Program-made: the position numbers and the translations under genes
The notes under the pieces: generated by a model
What the model was told of the DNA's origin: nothing
Seen by the model: only the letters and a program-made list of their open reading frames with translations
The model's database searches: none
Shown: positions 1 through 13,621 of the stretch, piece after piece
Layout: each line of letters begins with the position of its first letter
Position numbering within the stretch: position 1 is the stretch's first letter
Assembly (NCBI GenBank): GCA_027886175.1
Contig: JAJNNQ010000029.1
Coordinates: 1,426,001-1,490,000, forward strand
Origin: Phylloscopus collybita
Taxonomy: Eukaryota; Chordata; Aves; Passeriformes; Phylloscopidae
Length of the DNA stretch: 64,000 nucleotides
Direction: 5' to 3'

Positions 1-3000
1 AGAAGGCTAACAGTCTTCTCTCCAGCTGCAAGAATAAACACTTGCAACCTTGATAGGACTTACATCTCCTTGAGTCGCCGAATGCATCAAATATGAGATT
101 GCACTTGATCCCTGACTTCAGAAAGATATATGAAAATGCACTGTAGGATGAAAACAGGAAATCACATGGGGTGGAAGAGATGCTACCAGGAAATGGATTG
201 TGCACTAAGACCCATCTAGCTGTTTCCTCTTGTTAGTTGCAGGGTTCTTAAATTAGGGTTTGTACATCTCTAAAAATAACAAGATCATAATAAGAAACAC
301 CCTTCAGTACAAGGCACTGATCCAGGTCCAGGTATCCCTGTCCTCAAGAAAAAAGATCTGCCAAAATGGGAGAGTTGGTCACACCTCTGGAAAAGGTCAC
401 ACCTCTGGATAGAAGAGAACAAGTCTAATGGGTGACAGAGCTTTGCCACAAGAGAAAGCAGAATTGCAGCCTATTCAGAGCTAAGTGATGATCAGTTATC
501 AGTGGCCCAGAGCTCAGTGTTAGCTCAAATAGTGCTGCTGTACTTGCCAATGTTATTGCTGAGTCTGAATCAGAATTGTGGAGTGCATGCTAGTAAAATG
601 GCCTATAAAAGCAGAGGGCAAGGGCAGCTGGAGCATGTTTCTGTGCTGGTATCTAAGGAATGCATAATGTGATGACATTACAGTCAAGAAAATTGTTCAC
701 TCCTTAATATGCAGTTTCAGGCTAGAAGTACAGTAGATACTGTAGATACTGTATTCCTGAGTTGTTGATGATTAAGGTCTGTAATTGACAAAAAGGGAGA
801 TGTACTGTTATGATCCATCCAACCTCCTATGGATGAGATGCAGAACTTACTCTCTAAGATATTGTAGTGGTCTTTATAATGAATTAGAATCCACCATTGC
901 AAGTGAGCCAAAGCTACTAGTAGTATGTGTGTGTTTCTATGTGTTTACAGACATAAATACTAATAATTTTTGCAACGTGGGCATTATTTCAATGTAGAGA
1001 GAGTAGTTTTTAAAGGCTGGTGACATTTGCACTAAATACATGCTGCACTGTGTAGATCAGTGACAGTAAATGTCTTGAGGAATAAGAAGAAACTGATTTA
1101 TTAATGCTGTCCTTTTAATTGAAGTAAAAGTCTACCTGTACAGACTTGGAACTTAGCAATGGAAGAAGATCTGAAAACAGAAAGATTCCAGTGGCCACAG
1201 TTTGATCTTTTAAAAAAATCTAGCGATTTTAAAAGGTTAATATTACACAGGCATTTTAATAGCCCTTTTTTGATCTTTCCTGTATTTGGAGAAAAACAGG
1301 CTTTTTCCCAGCACAATAGTACAAGAAGAACTAATTTTTACTGTCTTCCATTGACTGGAACTACTTGACTATTTAAAAATAATTGCATCTTGTTAAATTG
1401 CTTTGCTACTGTTTTAAAAGTTGAAATCAATCCTGCTTTATTACAATGAATTTTCTGTATTCAGGAAGAATCTTGTCCTTAAAAATAATTACTGTAGTCA
1501 GTAAGATGACATGCCATGGCTCTTGTAGGCTAGAACTCAGCAGAATGCTCTCAAATGTAAACACTGAACTTAAACATAGCAGTGTTCTTAAGCCTTACAC
1601 ACTTACAGTAGGGCTAAAACATATATTCACAAAGTCTACCGAACTGAAGGAGAGTTGTCAGTAAGTTTAGGATGCCTGGAGCACTGAAAAGACATGGCTG
1701 TTTGAAGCAAGACAAAACAACAGCCAGAAGACAAAGTGTTTCAACAATTCTGTATACTGCTGAATGGGCTGGAGTAGGTAGAGGGTGATTAATTAGTCCC
1801 TTAGAACCTTAGGCATAGCCAGAGTTACTGCTTTAACACAGGGTCAGTGCCCCCACTAGTTCAAATTTGAGCTGGTTTATATAATTAGTAGTGATGATCC
1901 ACTCTTGTTAGGGCCCAAAACTAATGTTGTGGTTTTGAACAGAATGTTGCAAAGATGACAGTGTTTGAAACCCTGACACATTTGATGTAGTACTTCTCAC
2001 ACTTGGCAGTTTTGAAGTAATCCTCTGTTTCTCCTCACTTTACAACCTCTTCAGACCCTCACTGGAAGACTGGGCACAGATATGAACAACAGTTGTTTTT
2101 CATTGGACTTAGATACTGTTATAGTACCAGTTTTAATGTTCTGCACAGAAAGTGGGATAATCTCAAGGTTCCCTTGACTAAGGATTGAGTATGTCAAGGC
2201 AAATCCAAAGTTTCAAGGTCTCCTTCACAACCTTTGTTTGGAGGACCTGCCAAATTTCACTGAGATTCAGTGGTGTTTCTTTCAGCTCTTTTAAATCAAA
2301 TGCCAAATATGGAGGAAGAATTCAAGGCTTCAGTTGTCTTCTACAGTAGGTCTTGTGGCAAGACACACACTTAATGGATTTGTACAGAGTAAAAAAATGA
2401 GCAACGGTGTATTTGCTGTCCTTTTACTGTTACAGCTGGAACACTGCTAAGTTTTCTACCTGGATAAGAAATTGAAACCTGCAGTTGTTTCTGTCTTTTT
2501 TTTTTTTCTGGAAGGTACTAGATGAGAAAGCATTAGAAGACCCTTATTGAATTTTTTTCTAATCAAGAATTAAGGACAACTTTATTTTCTTCATGCAGGT
2601 AATTTGTATCAGTAAATAATGTTGATTTGTCCAAGCACTCAGCTCATTCTATGAGTATTCTGTACTTTCACATGGAAATCTGTATAAATGCCTTGGGTTC
2701 TATCTCCTGGTTTGTTTGTTTGTTTGTTTGGTTGGTTGGTTTTTTGTTTTTGTTTTTTTTTCTCTCTTAATGGTTGTTGTGGTTTTTTATAATGGCATTC
2801 AAGAACACTCTCTCAAGATGAACTCTAGAATTCTTTACTTTCTATATAAGGGTTTTCTGGCTTGAATTATGACCTGAAGTCAGAGGCTGAGTTGGTCTTT
2901 TCCCACCTAGCTACAGAGTGTAAGTGGTAGGAAATGAATGAATTCTAAGAGTAAAGAAATGCTGGAGGAAAGAGGAAAGAATTTAGTTTTAGACAAGAGC

Positions 3001-4585
3001 AGGGAGAAAACAAAAATCTTGACTAACTAGTTCAAATTTAAATTAGGAATTCATTAGCTGTACGTCAGAAGGATGCACAACTGTCATCCATTATATTACT
3101 GTGCTTTCTACTTTTGCTCTGCCAAACATTTAAAGGTCGGAAATTGAAAGAAAGTGAGAGCATATGTCAAGAGTACCTAATAAAATCAGCATATATTTTG
3201 TACCTAATTACAAAACCAAAAGTGAGTTACGGTTTGTTAATAACCTTGGTATTCATTGTACCCAGCTGATATAATATAATTTCAAAGTTTTAGGATGAAA
3301 CCCATATGAAACTTACTCAAGGCCTGCTTATGCTACAGCCTCAGAACAGAGAGAGGAGTTCTTAAAACTGGTATAATGTATATCCTGTCCAGGAAATGTA
3401 AATAGAAGTGTGGAAGGTATCTCCAGTCTCTCTACCTGGGTCATACAGTATTTTTGTACTCAACTTGAAGGTTACAAGTAGTTTTATATGTAAAGGGACA
3501 CCTTCAGTACTTGGTATGTTCTGAGCAGTGAAACACTAAAGTAACAACTCAGTAAAAAAATAGATGTCAGTTCCAAGGAAAGTGATAGCCAAACAGGTAA
3601 GGAAAAGTCACCAGAATTCACAGATAGCGCTGTGGAAAGAAAGCACCTGTACCAGATTTTGCATTCTCTGGGCAGTACGAGGCATCAAGCAAGCAGAGCA
3701 ACTAAAAGTCAAACAGTACCGAAAAAGATCTCTTAAGTACTGGAAAAATGTGTAGAAGTGCCCTGACAAAATATTTTTAAATCTAAAACCAGCACCAGAG
3801 ATGAGTGGAATAGATAATGTATTCTTGAATACCATTATTAAAAATGTCCTCCACTAGATAGACATTAAAAATAGACATTGCTGGGATCTGGAGAGAAGAT
3901 CAAACACAGCCTATGCATTGCAGACCCTTCCAAGTGCTCAGTTTCTGTCTGCAGATATAAAAGATGGAATGTTTGGAACCTGACAGCAAAATTTCAGAAG
4001 TGCTGATAATGCCACTAAATCAAAAGCCTGGTTATTGTTACTTCTTAGATTTGAAACTTACTCCTACATGAAGGATCACAAATTGCTAGTGCTGTTTGGA
4101 TATTCTTTGATGTACTTCCAAGCAGATACAGAGAGGAATGCCTTGCTTTGCTGCCTGAGTGGATGTTTATCTCGAATACTTCTGAGGGGTGTGTCATTCT
4201 ATCCAGTAATTAAAACCCATATTTTCTTACTAATACATCATTGAAATTTTACGTGTCTAGATTCAGATTTCTTATATGATTCCCTGGTACTCAATTGACT
4301 CTTTGGACCTATATATTCCTCCAAACAAACAGGATATAAAGTAGGCATGTCCCCATACACAGATCAGTATCTTATGCAAAGTCTAATGGAAACAAATTCT
4401 TGTAGCATCATAAAAATTTATCTTTCTCTTATGGAGGAAAAAAGAAAAAAAGTGGGTGAAATAATGAAGGAACTCATCAGTTATTAGCTCTTATTTTGGA
4501 CATAAGGTAAATGATGAAATCTACTATGAACTTGTGATATACAGTATGAAATAATTTGTGTTTTATTGTAATATATGGTATAAAG
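1..4585. other. AT-rich non-coding stretch, no gene seen
   Basis: I see no recognisable gene, exon or transposon in this stretch; open frames are short and lack family resemblance. Small structures are a 15-bp direct repeat (GGTCACACCTCTGGA at 377-391 and 395-409), a short inverted repeat of TACAGTA/TACTGTA near 730, and a T/G low-complexity run (TTTG then TTGG units) at about 2708-2762. Very old repeats could be hidden here. Confidence 0.6.
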
Positions 4586-4589
4586 TCAT

Positions 4590-5130
4590 TCATGCTTAAG
4601 AGATAAAAGGTATCCAGGAATTGTGAAACCTCTGCCAGTAACCCAGGAGAACCCTATTTGCAAAAGAAAGAAGGGTGGCACCGAGAGGAGATGGGCCGTC
4701 CCCAAAGACAGATCTGACAACGATGCAGTGATTAACACCCGATATGGTATGGATCTACCTAATCTACATCCCAATACAGAGTTCCTGTAAAGCCAAGCAA
4801 GGGGCCTCCCTTCGCCTCCCCTCTCGGGAAAACTGTTCAACTGACCGGCAGTAAGGAAAAGAGACTACATGAATTTGTAAAGACACACAGAAGAAACAAA
4901 AGACTGGGGCAACCTATGGTCCAGCCAGAAAAACTGTATAAAAACAGAGTGCACAAGGCAGAATTTGTGAACAGAGGGAGACTCAGTGCAGTAGAGGCCG
5001 AATCTAAGGTTCACCCAGTGCCGACCCCGGGCTTGGCACTGACTTTTGCTTGTGGCTTTCTCGGACTTTTATATCGCAATTTTTCAATGAATCCTTTATT
5101 GATAAAATTGGCTGATTTCATTTACAACAA
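4590..5130 (+). mobile_element. LTR-like sequence (probable old solo LTR)
   Basis: The base composition and CpG content change abruptly from the AT-rich flanks. A TATA-like TATAAAA sits near 4937. It is followed by a G/C-rich part resembling an R-U5 region, then a short AT-rich tail ending in TTTACA near 5127. This order (U3, TATA, R, U5) suggests a plus-strand LTR. I could not find a matching target duplication, and no AATAAA is evident, so the edges and the call are tentative. Confidence 0.4.
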
Positions 5131-5149
5131 AATCTTGAGGTAGATCTCA

Positions 5150-7290
5150 TTTATTAGGGAACTCCTTGAGTACAATCTAACATACCAATCCAGTATCCAA
5201 AGTCAATTTCAGTATGTCTTTAGACATCCTAGATGTTTTCCATCTTTCTCATGTTCTAGTAAAAGAAACCTCCAGCTCTTGGGAAGTGACTAGCATTTGG
5301 AACTGCAGCTAAAAATAGTATTCCATTTTGGCACATGGATTATCTGATGACAACTGTATGCCTGTATTTTCAAAGGAACACACCTGCCAGTCAGCACTCT
5401 CAGAAACACCTCTGCAGGGTGATTGGATGTGTGGCAAAAGAAGAAATCACAAAACAAACAAATGAGTAAATCATAGCTTCTTTTCTGCTAGTGTGAACTT
5501 AGTTGCAACATTGCACTCTTGAAAATTAATCTCTCACTTATATAGCCCTGAAAAGTAGTGAAATTCAAGAATATCCATGTTGTGTTGCTTGGGGCCCTCA
5601 CCTTAGTGCTGGAAATGTCTCACTATATGGATGAAAACAGTCTTAAGTTCTATTATCTCTTCTGGATGTCCTATAATGTTGCTGATTTTAGTAACTCTCT
5701 AAATACAAAGAGTCTTAGAAAGGAAATATTGTTTATTCCGTGCAGAGTGCAAGGTGGACATTTTCCACAGAGTACATGTGTCAAGGATTAAAAAGCAAGA
5801 GAATTTATGCATTGAAATCTAGATAAACCCCCCTATCTAGTACATGGTTATACCTTACATATTGCATAATTGTTTAGCTTGGACCACTTTATGAAATAGG
5901 AGTCACTGTGCCTGTGTGTGCCTGTGTGGACCTCTTGGTCTGTGGTGGTCTCTGGTTTGGGGAGGTGCCCCCTACTCAGTTTTGAGCAACATTCAGTTCA
6001 GTATGCACAGAGCTCCAGGTTGAGTGCCAAAGAAGATGTGATCTGTAACTCAGCACTACATCTTCTCAGACAATTGCAAAACAGGCCATAAAATACAAAA
6101 ACTTTCCATAAACATTGGGCAACATCTGCTTAATACACCTGATAGCATCTTTTTACATTCAACAGAGAGGTTAAGGGTGAGAATTATACCATCTGGTTCC
6201 ATCTGCAACAGAGATCAAAAGAAGCGACAGACAGTGAATTCTGCTTAAAGACTCAGAGCTTAAAAACACAGAGAATTCTAATTAAAATACAGAGAATGCT
6301 GCTTAAAGACATTGGTAAGACTTCCAACTGCTTGTTATTTATGTGGGCAATGGCTCACTTGACTGATCATTTTTAAAAGTCAAAGAGCCACTAAAAAGTA
6401 ATGCTACTCAGTCATCCTTCTTTTGAAGTTCTTTGAATGATAGAGTTTGGAGAGCCCTTTCAGAGATGTGTTTTGCTCCCCCACTCAGGCTGCTCCAATA
6501 CACTGCTGTTCAGCAAGCCACAGAGTGGAAGGCTGTATAGACACCCTCACTGATGCTGTCTAGGTTAGAATGCTGCAAATGGACTGCTAATGTATTATTT
6601 TACACACCATAGGGAAAATAATTTTGAACAGAGAGGTGAAATCAGTCGTTACCTTGTCACGATGTACTGTGAATGTAATGATGTGTCCTTGCAATGGGTG
6701 TTTCTCCTTTGACTTTGCTGTGCTGCCACATCACCTGAGGGAAAATGGCTTAGAATAAGTATGTAATTTCCATTACTTCCTTCCCTGTCTGAAAACTGTG
6801 TTTAAAATTCCTCCTCCTCCCCAACAAATCTCAATTCTTTGAAATGCAGCTATCAAGAGGAAGATAACCATAAATAAGAAATAGTACTGTCTCCAGTCTA
6901 GGGAATGATGAAAAATAGAGAATGATCTCCCTCTAGTTTTTTCTTAGACTCCTGCCTTCTGAGAAAGATTAAGACAGGCTGACTGAACTGCAAGGAACAC
7001 ATTGAGATTCTGCTGTGACCCTTTGACAGACACCCAAAAGGGCAACAGAATTTTTTTTGTCAGAGCAAGCTTGTTTCACAGTAAAAATGTCAACATCTCA
7101 GCAAAAATGACTGATTTCCAGATGAACCACTTGAAATGAAAGCCAAGGCAGAAGAAGGAAAAGTGGGAAAAAATATTTTAGTGATAATCCTCAAAGGACA
7201 AATGTTTCATGGGAGCATAGCACACTCAGTAGGATCAGCGCTGCTTGCAAAGCTCTTCTGTATCTCTGGGGTTGCTGAGTTAGCAGGGCT
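5150..7290. other. Non-coding stretch, no gene seen
   Basis: AT-rich sequence between the LTR-like block and the CR1 element. No exon, RNA gene or clear repeat was recognised. Confidence 0.55.
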
Positions 7291-7299
7291 GATTGAGTG

Positions 7300-9056
7300 G
7301 CTTTAAACCAAGTTTGAATGGGAAAGGGATGAGACCAGGCTCACTAGAGATGAGCCTGGGGTGACGTTCCAGTGTTGGGGGCGGCACGGGCAGCCCAGCT
7401 GCAGTGCCTCTGCACCAATGCACCCAGCATGGATAACAAACAATGGAAGCCATCGGCAGCAGGAAGCTGTGATGTAGTTATCACCATGGAAATGTGCTGG
7501 GATGACTGGAGTGGTGCAGGGGATGGCTACGAGCTCTTCAGAAGGGACAGGTGAGGAAGGAGATGCAGTGGGGCTGCTCAGTTCGCTGGGGAGGGTTTTG
7601 GCTGTGCAGAGCTCAGGGACAGTGGGGAGAAGGCTGAGTGCCTGCGGGTGGCAGTCAGAGGGATGGCCAGGAGGGCAGAGATCCTGATGGGAGCCTGTCA
7701 CAGACCACCTAGCCAGGAGGAAGTGAAATATTCTGTCAGTGGATGTTTCATGATCACTAGCCCTTGTTCTTGTGGGAGAATTAAACTTTCCAAATGCCTG
7801 CTGGAAACCCAACACAGTGGGGAGGAGACAGTCTGGGAGGTTCCTGCAGTGTGTGGAAGGAAACTTCCAGACACAGCTGGTAGGGGAGCCTACCAGGGCA
7901 TGTCCTGCCAGACCTGCTGTTCACAGACAGAGAAGGGCTGTGGGAAATGTGGTGGTCAGAGGCCATCTTGGGCACACTGACCATGGAATGATAGAGTTTC
8001 TCTATTCTTGGTGAAGTAAGGAGGAAGATGAGCAGAAGCTCTACCTTAAGTATACTGGGGGCAGACTTTGGCCTGTTCAGGACACTGGTTCAGACAGTCA
8101 TTTGCAAAACAGCCCTTAATAACAAAGGGGTCCAGGAAGGCTGGACATAACTATGAAGGAAATCTTAAAGATGCAGGAGCAGGCCATCCCTATTTGCTAA
8201 AACACAGCCTGACTGAACAGTGAGTTTTTGCTGGAACTTGGATAAAAAGAAGAGTTTACCACCTTTGGAAGAAGGGACAGGAAACTCAAGAAAAGTGCAA
8301 GGATGTCAATAGGTCACATAGAGAGAATATTATGAAGGCAAAAGGTAGCTAGAATTCAATCTGACTAGTGCTGTGAAAGATAATAAAAAACGCCTTTATA
8401 AATATATTAACAACAAAAGGAGGGAAGGATGGCTAGGGAAAATTTCAATCATTTATTGGATGAAGAGGGGGTAAATTGTCACCAAGGGTGAGGAAAAGGC
8501 TGGGTTGCTTAATTCCATCTTTGCCTCAGTTATTAACAATAAGACCAGTTATCCTCAGGGCAGCCAGCCCTGGTAGACAGGGATGGGGAGCAGAACAGAC
8601 ACCAAGCAGTCCAGGAGGAAGCAGTAAATTATCTGCTGTGCTATTTGGACAATCACAAGTGTATGGGACTGGATGGGATTCTTCCAGGCATACTGAGGGA
8701 GTAGAGGAAGAGCTCACCAAGCCACACACCATCATCTATCATCAGTCCTAGTTAACAAGGGAGGCCCCAACAACTGGAGGCTGGATAGTGGGATGTCCAC
8801 CTACAGGAAGGTTTGGAAGGAGGATCCAGGGAACACAGGCCTGTCAGTCTGACCTCAGTGCTGGGGAGGTTTATGTAATAGAATATCTTGAGTGACACTG
8901 GGCAGCACTTACAGGACAACCAGGGGATTGGACCCAGATGTTCAAGAAGTGACTGGACATTGTCAGTCTGTGGTTTAGTTGACAAGGTGTTTGGTCAAAG
9001 GTTGAACTCAAAGGATGATCTTGTAGGTCTTCTCCAGCCTTAATGATTCTATAATT
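7300..9056 (+). mobile_element. CR1 LINE, ORF2 endonuclease region plus 3' end, internally deleted
   Basis: Conceptual translation across frames gives the order of CR1 ORF2. The start of the endonuclease (a segment reading L-G-A-A-R-A-A-Q-L-Q-C-L) is near 7375, a G-Y-E-L-F-R-R-D-R segment near 7528, and an endonuclease C-terminal segment (G-H-T-D-H-G-M-I-E-F) near 7970-8000. The endonuclease/RT linker follows to about 8560. Most of the reverse transcriptase is missing. The 3' terminus is typical of CR1, ending in a GATTCTATAAT-type tail at about 9045-9056. Frameshifts and stops are numerous, so this is a dead copy. Confidence 0.8.
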
Positions 9057-9659
9057 AGAAGTTACTTCTTCTTTAACCTTATAAAAATGTTAGGACATTT
9101 GATGTTTTATGAAGGGAATAATTTGTGATACTGAAAAGTACAAATTCAATACATACACATCAGATGTCTTTCATCAGAAAATCCCCCAAACATAATTTGT
9201 CACACTGTAGTAAAAGCACAACCTGAAAAGAATGAAAAAGCTGCCGAATCCAAGATTATCTAGTAGAGTTAATTAAATTAACATCATTATTAAATTCAAG
9301 TGAATCAGAATAGCATTAGGTGCAGTTGAAAATAATACAGCAGTTGAAAATATACAGAAAATATATTCTGCTTATGCTGTTGTCAGTAGGAGTTTTTTTC
9401 CCTTTTCTGAAGAGGTTCTAAATCTTATTTTCATATTTACTGTTTGTTCAATTATCACCAAAGTACTAATTCTTCTTACCATGGAGTTTCCTTAATCCAC
9501 ATTTCTGCATCTATGAAGAATAAATCTCCAGATATACAAAATAGTTATGCTTTGAGGGTGGAAAATATTGTGATTCATGCTCTGATTGGGATTAAATAGA
9601 TCCTGTGATTCCTCCTTGAATCAAACATGAAGGCATACTCCTTTTTGTGAAGTATGTGT

Positions 9660-9705
9660 ATGAAGGCATACTCCTTTGAATAATCTTGAATTGAATGAAA
9701 TCAAT
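9660..9705 (+). repeat. 46-bp direct repeat, copy 1
   Basis: It begins ATGAAGGCATACTCCTTTG and ends AATGAAATCAAT. It matches 10347-10392 with a single difference (GGC versus AGC). A shorter copy of its first ~18 bases starts at about 9627, immediately upstream. Confidence 0.9.
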
Positions 9706-10346
9706 TTCCACATAACATTAAAAAACCCAGAAGAATACACATATTATAAAATAGGCAGACCACACATCTATTTGAACATCTGTTTAACATGTATAAGACT
9801 TCAAAGAACTTCTCAGGTCTGAAGTAAGAAAATAATAGCACCATGGCAGGACGTTTTATTTATAACCTAAGGTCCTAATTTTCCAACAAAATTTATTAAA
9901 TTACCTGAAGGGCTGTCTTATATCTGTTTTTATAACAAATCTATTAGTCAGAAGTGTTTGGTTTTCCATCCATAATGGAATTGGGAGAATCCATTATGGT
10001 ACTATCATGATGATTACTTCTCCTTGGTATTGCAGGTTATCACCTAAGATAACTTTTTTATAAACCAAGACCACATTATGCTGGATAAGAAATAAACACA
10101 GAATGAGAAGACAGTGCTTATCCCTCAACATTGCAATCTATAGCATGGCAGGTTCACTAATTCCACTGTCTCATATACAGTAAGTAAATAGGTGCAGCTG
10201 TCAGAGTTGCCTGATCCTGATACATCAGCAACAGCCCTGGAAAAGCTCTGACATCCTACTGTCAGAGTAGGATGCTGCTCACTGCAACCCTGCACAGTTC
10301 CTTTCTTCAGGGTCTATTTAATCAAGGTGAGAGGGTTTAAATCTAC

Positions 10347-10392
10347 ATGAAAGCATACTCCTTTGAATAATCTTGAATTGAATGAAATCAAT
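10347..10392 (+). repeat. 46-bp direct repeat, copy 2
   Basis: Second copy of the repeat at 9660-9705, 687 bp away in the same orientation. The two copies bracket 641 bp of sequence that I could not assign to any repeat family. Confidence 0.9.
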
Positions 10393-12227
10393 AACCAGCA
10401 AAAACACACCAGCTGTGTTTTATTTGCAGTCAGTTGTACTTCACAATGGAAATGTAAATCTGCAGCCAAGGTCAGAATGCACTCTGTAGGACAACCTGTT
10501 CTTTCTTAACTCAGACCTTGTGATTTTTGCTGAAAAGCATTTTATGGTAAAGGAAACATGACAAATATTTTTCCATGATAATTACAGCTCTGATAAACTG
10601 CAGAAATCAGGATAGTGATTAGTGTTTTGATTAGACAGCTGGAATCATAGCCATGAACAACTCTGATCACAATGTTCTTAAATTCTGCATTCCACATGAA
10701 TTCAAATTCCTTCAGTAATGCAAGTGCAAAGTGTTGAAATTCAGTTGTGATGTAAGCAGGGAGCTGCAAGGACTGTTCTGTTGCTGATAGACTTAAATAT
10801 GACCTAAAGCTGCTGTCTGCAATTTATAAATTAAGTGTAATTATTCCTGCTTTTAACAATCATGTTTGCTTCTTCTATTAACCATGATAAAATAAACACA
10901 TTCATGCTGTTCATTAGATAATTAAACTGAAATGTAAAAGGAAGATGGCTAAGAAAAAAATCTTTGTATACTATTAATGGTGCTGCATCTTTTTAAAATT
11001 GTTGTACCTATGATTCTGTCTACTCTTACAAATACATTTAATTTAAAACAGAAGCAAAAGACAAAGGATGACAGATGGTTATGAAAATAACTTCATAGCT
11101 AAACTCCTTTGATTCTGAAAGCAAAAATGCAAGGAAAGAGAAGTATTTATACTTCAGATCATCTTAGCGCACCTTCTATAATTTCATTTTACTTGCACTA
11201 GAAAACACTCCATTCAAAAATATCCTCAACCAAGATGCTTTTTGGAGCACCGAAGGTGTTTGCTTTTCCAACCTCAAGGAGTTTCAAGGAGTCTAGAGCT
11301 TCCCATTAAACAGTACAGACCTCTTAATGTCCTATTTCTTAATGTTAGTATTTCTCAAATACAGTTCTTGAATAGATTATTGCCTGAGACAAAGTAAAGG
11401 ACTTTTCTTCTATTGTACCCTCATTTGCTTTTTTCATGACTAGGCTGACCTGCATAGTAAATAATACTTGCAAATGCTATGAAACATTTAAACACATTAT
11501 TTTTTTTTTGTAAGAAGATATTATACTGGTAGTTGTCTGTAGTATTTTCCAAACTTGAAACATTTAAACATTTAGAAAGCTTGCCTAGATGGATTAGGTT
11601 ATTATCCACCTCAAAGGGAATTTTATTTCTATAAAAAATGTTGGGATTTTTAAAGTCAGGCTATTTATTATAACTTCTATTTTTTAGAATTTGTCATCTG
11701 CTATGAATTTGCAGATTTTAGCCATCATGATTTAAGTACTATTGAATCAATTTTGGGTGAAGATGCATCTTAACATTCCTGTAAGTCCTATAAGATCTCT
11801 AAACAATTGTCTTTCCTTGTTGGGTGCTATGCAGAAACAAATTTGTTCTTTAGGGCATAATCCATTACAAAGACACTGGTAAAGCCTCAGTTGAGTTCAG
11901 AGTTTTTCATAAAGCTGAGATTCACAAACCGGATGTTTAGTACTTTTAAATTCTGAATTATTTTTTTCAGAATTTACACATAAAGAAATAAACTGAATAG
12001 TGGATTATAAGGAACTAAAAATTACTCAGAATTTTAGCATCTGTGTAAGCAAGTTCTTTGTCCAGAATAATCCAAACAATGGAACAAAGTAACCATTTAA
12101 TAGCCATTACAAAAACTAATTGAGATTTTGTATCCCAGCTGTATTTGAAGACACTGTTACAGTTGCTTTTTAATTTTTAATTGGAAAGACTGAAAGTGAT
12201 AATCAACTCAGATGGTATTCAACTCAG

Positions 12228-12245
12228 ATTCCTTTTAAAAGGAAT
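12228..12245. repeat. 18-bp perfect palindrome
   Basis: ATTCCTTTTAAAAGGAAT equals its own reverse complement. It lies about 70 bp left of the solo LTR, and no function is evident. Confidence 0.85.
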
Positions 12246-12315
12246 TGAGGGACCAGGTGAAATAATGACTATCCATCCTAGAGAGTTAACTGAATGAGAA
12301 AGTCCTGCTGGCTTT

Positions 12316-12592
12316 TGTGATGTGGAGATAAGGATGAGGCCAGGTAGTGAAGTTATCTCACGGCCAGATTCCGTGTTATATCCCTCCCTGCCTGTCGTTA
12401 AAGCGCCTGTGTTTGCAGACCAGCTCCTGTGTCTGATGGACGCCGGGGGGCAGCAGTAGCTTGCTTGTAAGCTGGTTAAGCCTAAATGTTTTTTGTAAGT
12501 ATGACGTTGCATTTATTAAACGCTGAATTGTTCGGAATTGTTCAATTTGCAAACTAGACCCAGATAAACTCAATCATCCCCCACCCCTGACA
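12316..12592. mobile_element. Solo LTR, 277 bp, with 5-bp target duplication
   Basis: It begins TGTGATGTGG and ends CCCCTGACA, so it has the TG...CA termini of a retroviral LTR. It is flanked by identical 5-bp repeats GCTTT (12311-12315 and 12593-12597). It is richer in CpG than its surroundings and has a TATA-like TTATATCC near 12377. AATAAA can be read on the minus strand at 12517-12512, so orientation is undecided. No internal retroviral sequence adjoins it, which implies recombination of a provirus to a single LTR. Confidence 0.75.
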
Positions 12593-13621
12593 GCTTTGTT
12601 AGATGTACATATGTGGCTATGTCATACATTTTTACACCAAAAAGCCTTAGCAGAATCTCGGACATGTGATGAGAAAATGTGAGCTTGGATGAGAAAATCA
12701 GTCAGTCAGTACTTCCACACAGTTTTTGGCTTCTGCAACAACGTTGTTAAGAAAGGTGTTTTTTGTCTGCTGAGAAAAGAACAGAAACCCTCAAATATAT
12801 TCCCCAAAATTGTGTTATAAAACACACAGTGGTCATTGCTACTATGAGACAGGAAAGTAGAAGTGGAAGTCTGATATTCTATTTCAGCTCATGTGATCTT
12901 GCCAGTTTCCTGCAAGCTAACATATTATAAAGGAAGGAAAAGCAAAATAAAAGTTTATTTGGGCTGAGAACAGTTCTTTAATTGTTCAATGTGTTTGACT
13001 TTGATTTTGAATCTTTGGAGAAACTACATAAAGGAAAATGTTTTAAGAAAAATGTGTAACATCCCCACACCCAGATCTTTGTAAATTGTAAACCATTGTA
13101 AACAATGTAAACTATTGTAAATCTGCCTATTACTGCCTTCAGAAACTGAGGTGAAGGATAATATGTTCCCATGCCACCCTAGTTGCAAAGTCAGAAAATA
13201 AATAGGATTAATTCATTACTCTTGAGAGCACACTTTGATGTAGTCTGTAACTTCATGTTTGCCTATTTTTTTTTCTTCTTAAGATCTTTGTTTCTTTCAG
13301 TGCACAGTATAAGCATTACACATCTCACAGTGAAGGAAAAACATGGGAAACCAGAAATTCCATTGCACAAAACCATAACATCATCTATTGAAGTAATAAG
13401 AAAATTCTCTGAACAGACTTTCATGCTGAAACTAATAGAGTAATGCTGTGACATTTTGCCAGCCTGTTTGGACAAGCCCTAAAGGAAGCCACTTCTGTGG
13501 CTTTTAGTGTCAAGTAAATAATGAACTTGCAGAAACAGATTTACCTTGGGGTGCTTTTCTCCTTCACAACTCAAAATCCTGTGAAGGTGAAGACTAAGAG
13601 CACAGATAAATTAGATAAACC
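12593..13621. other. Non-coding stretch, no gene seen
   Basis: AT-rich, with a few short TTGTAAA repeats at 13081-13121. No exon or repeat family was recognised. Confidence 0.5.

Larger units (their letters stand above)
9057..12315. other. AT-rich non-coding stretch with a long direct repeat
   Basis: No gene was recognised. It contains a 46-bp direct repeat (9660-9705 and 10347-10392) with a third partial copy near 9626, and an 18-bp perfect palindrome at 12228-12245. The rest is unremarkable AT-rich DNA. Confidence 0.55.
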
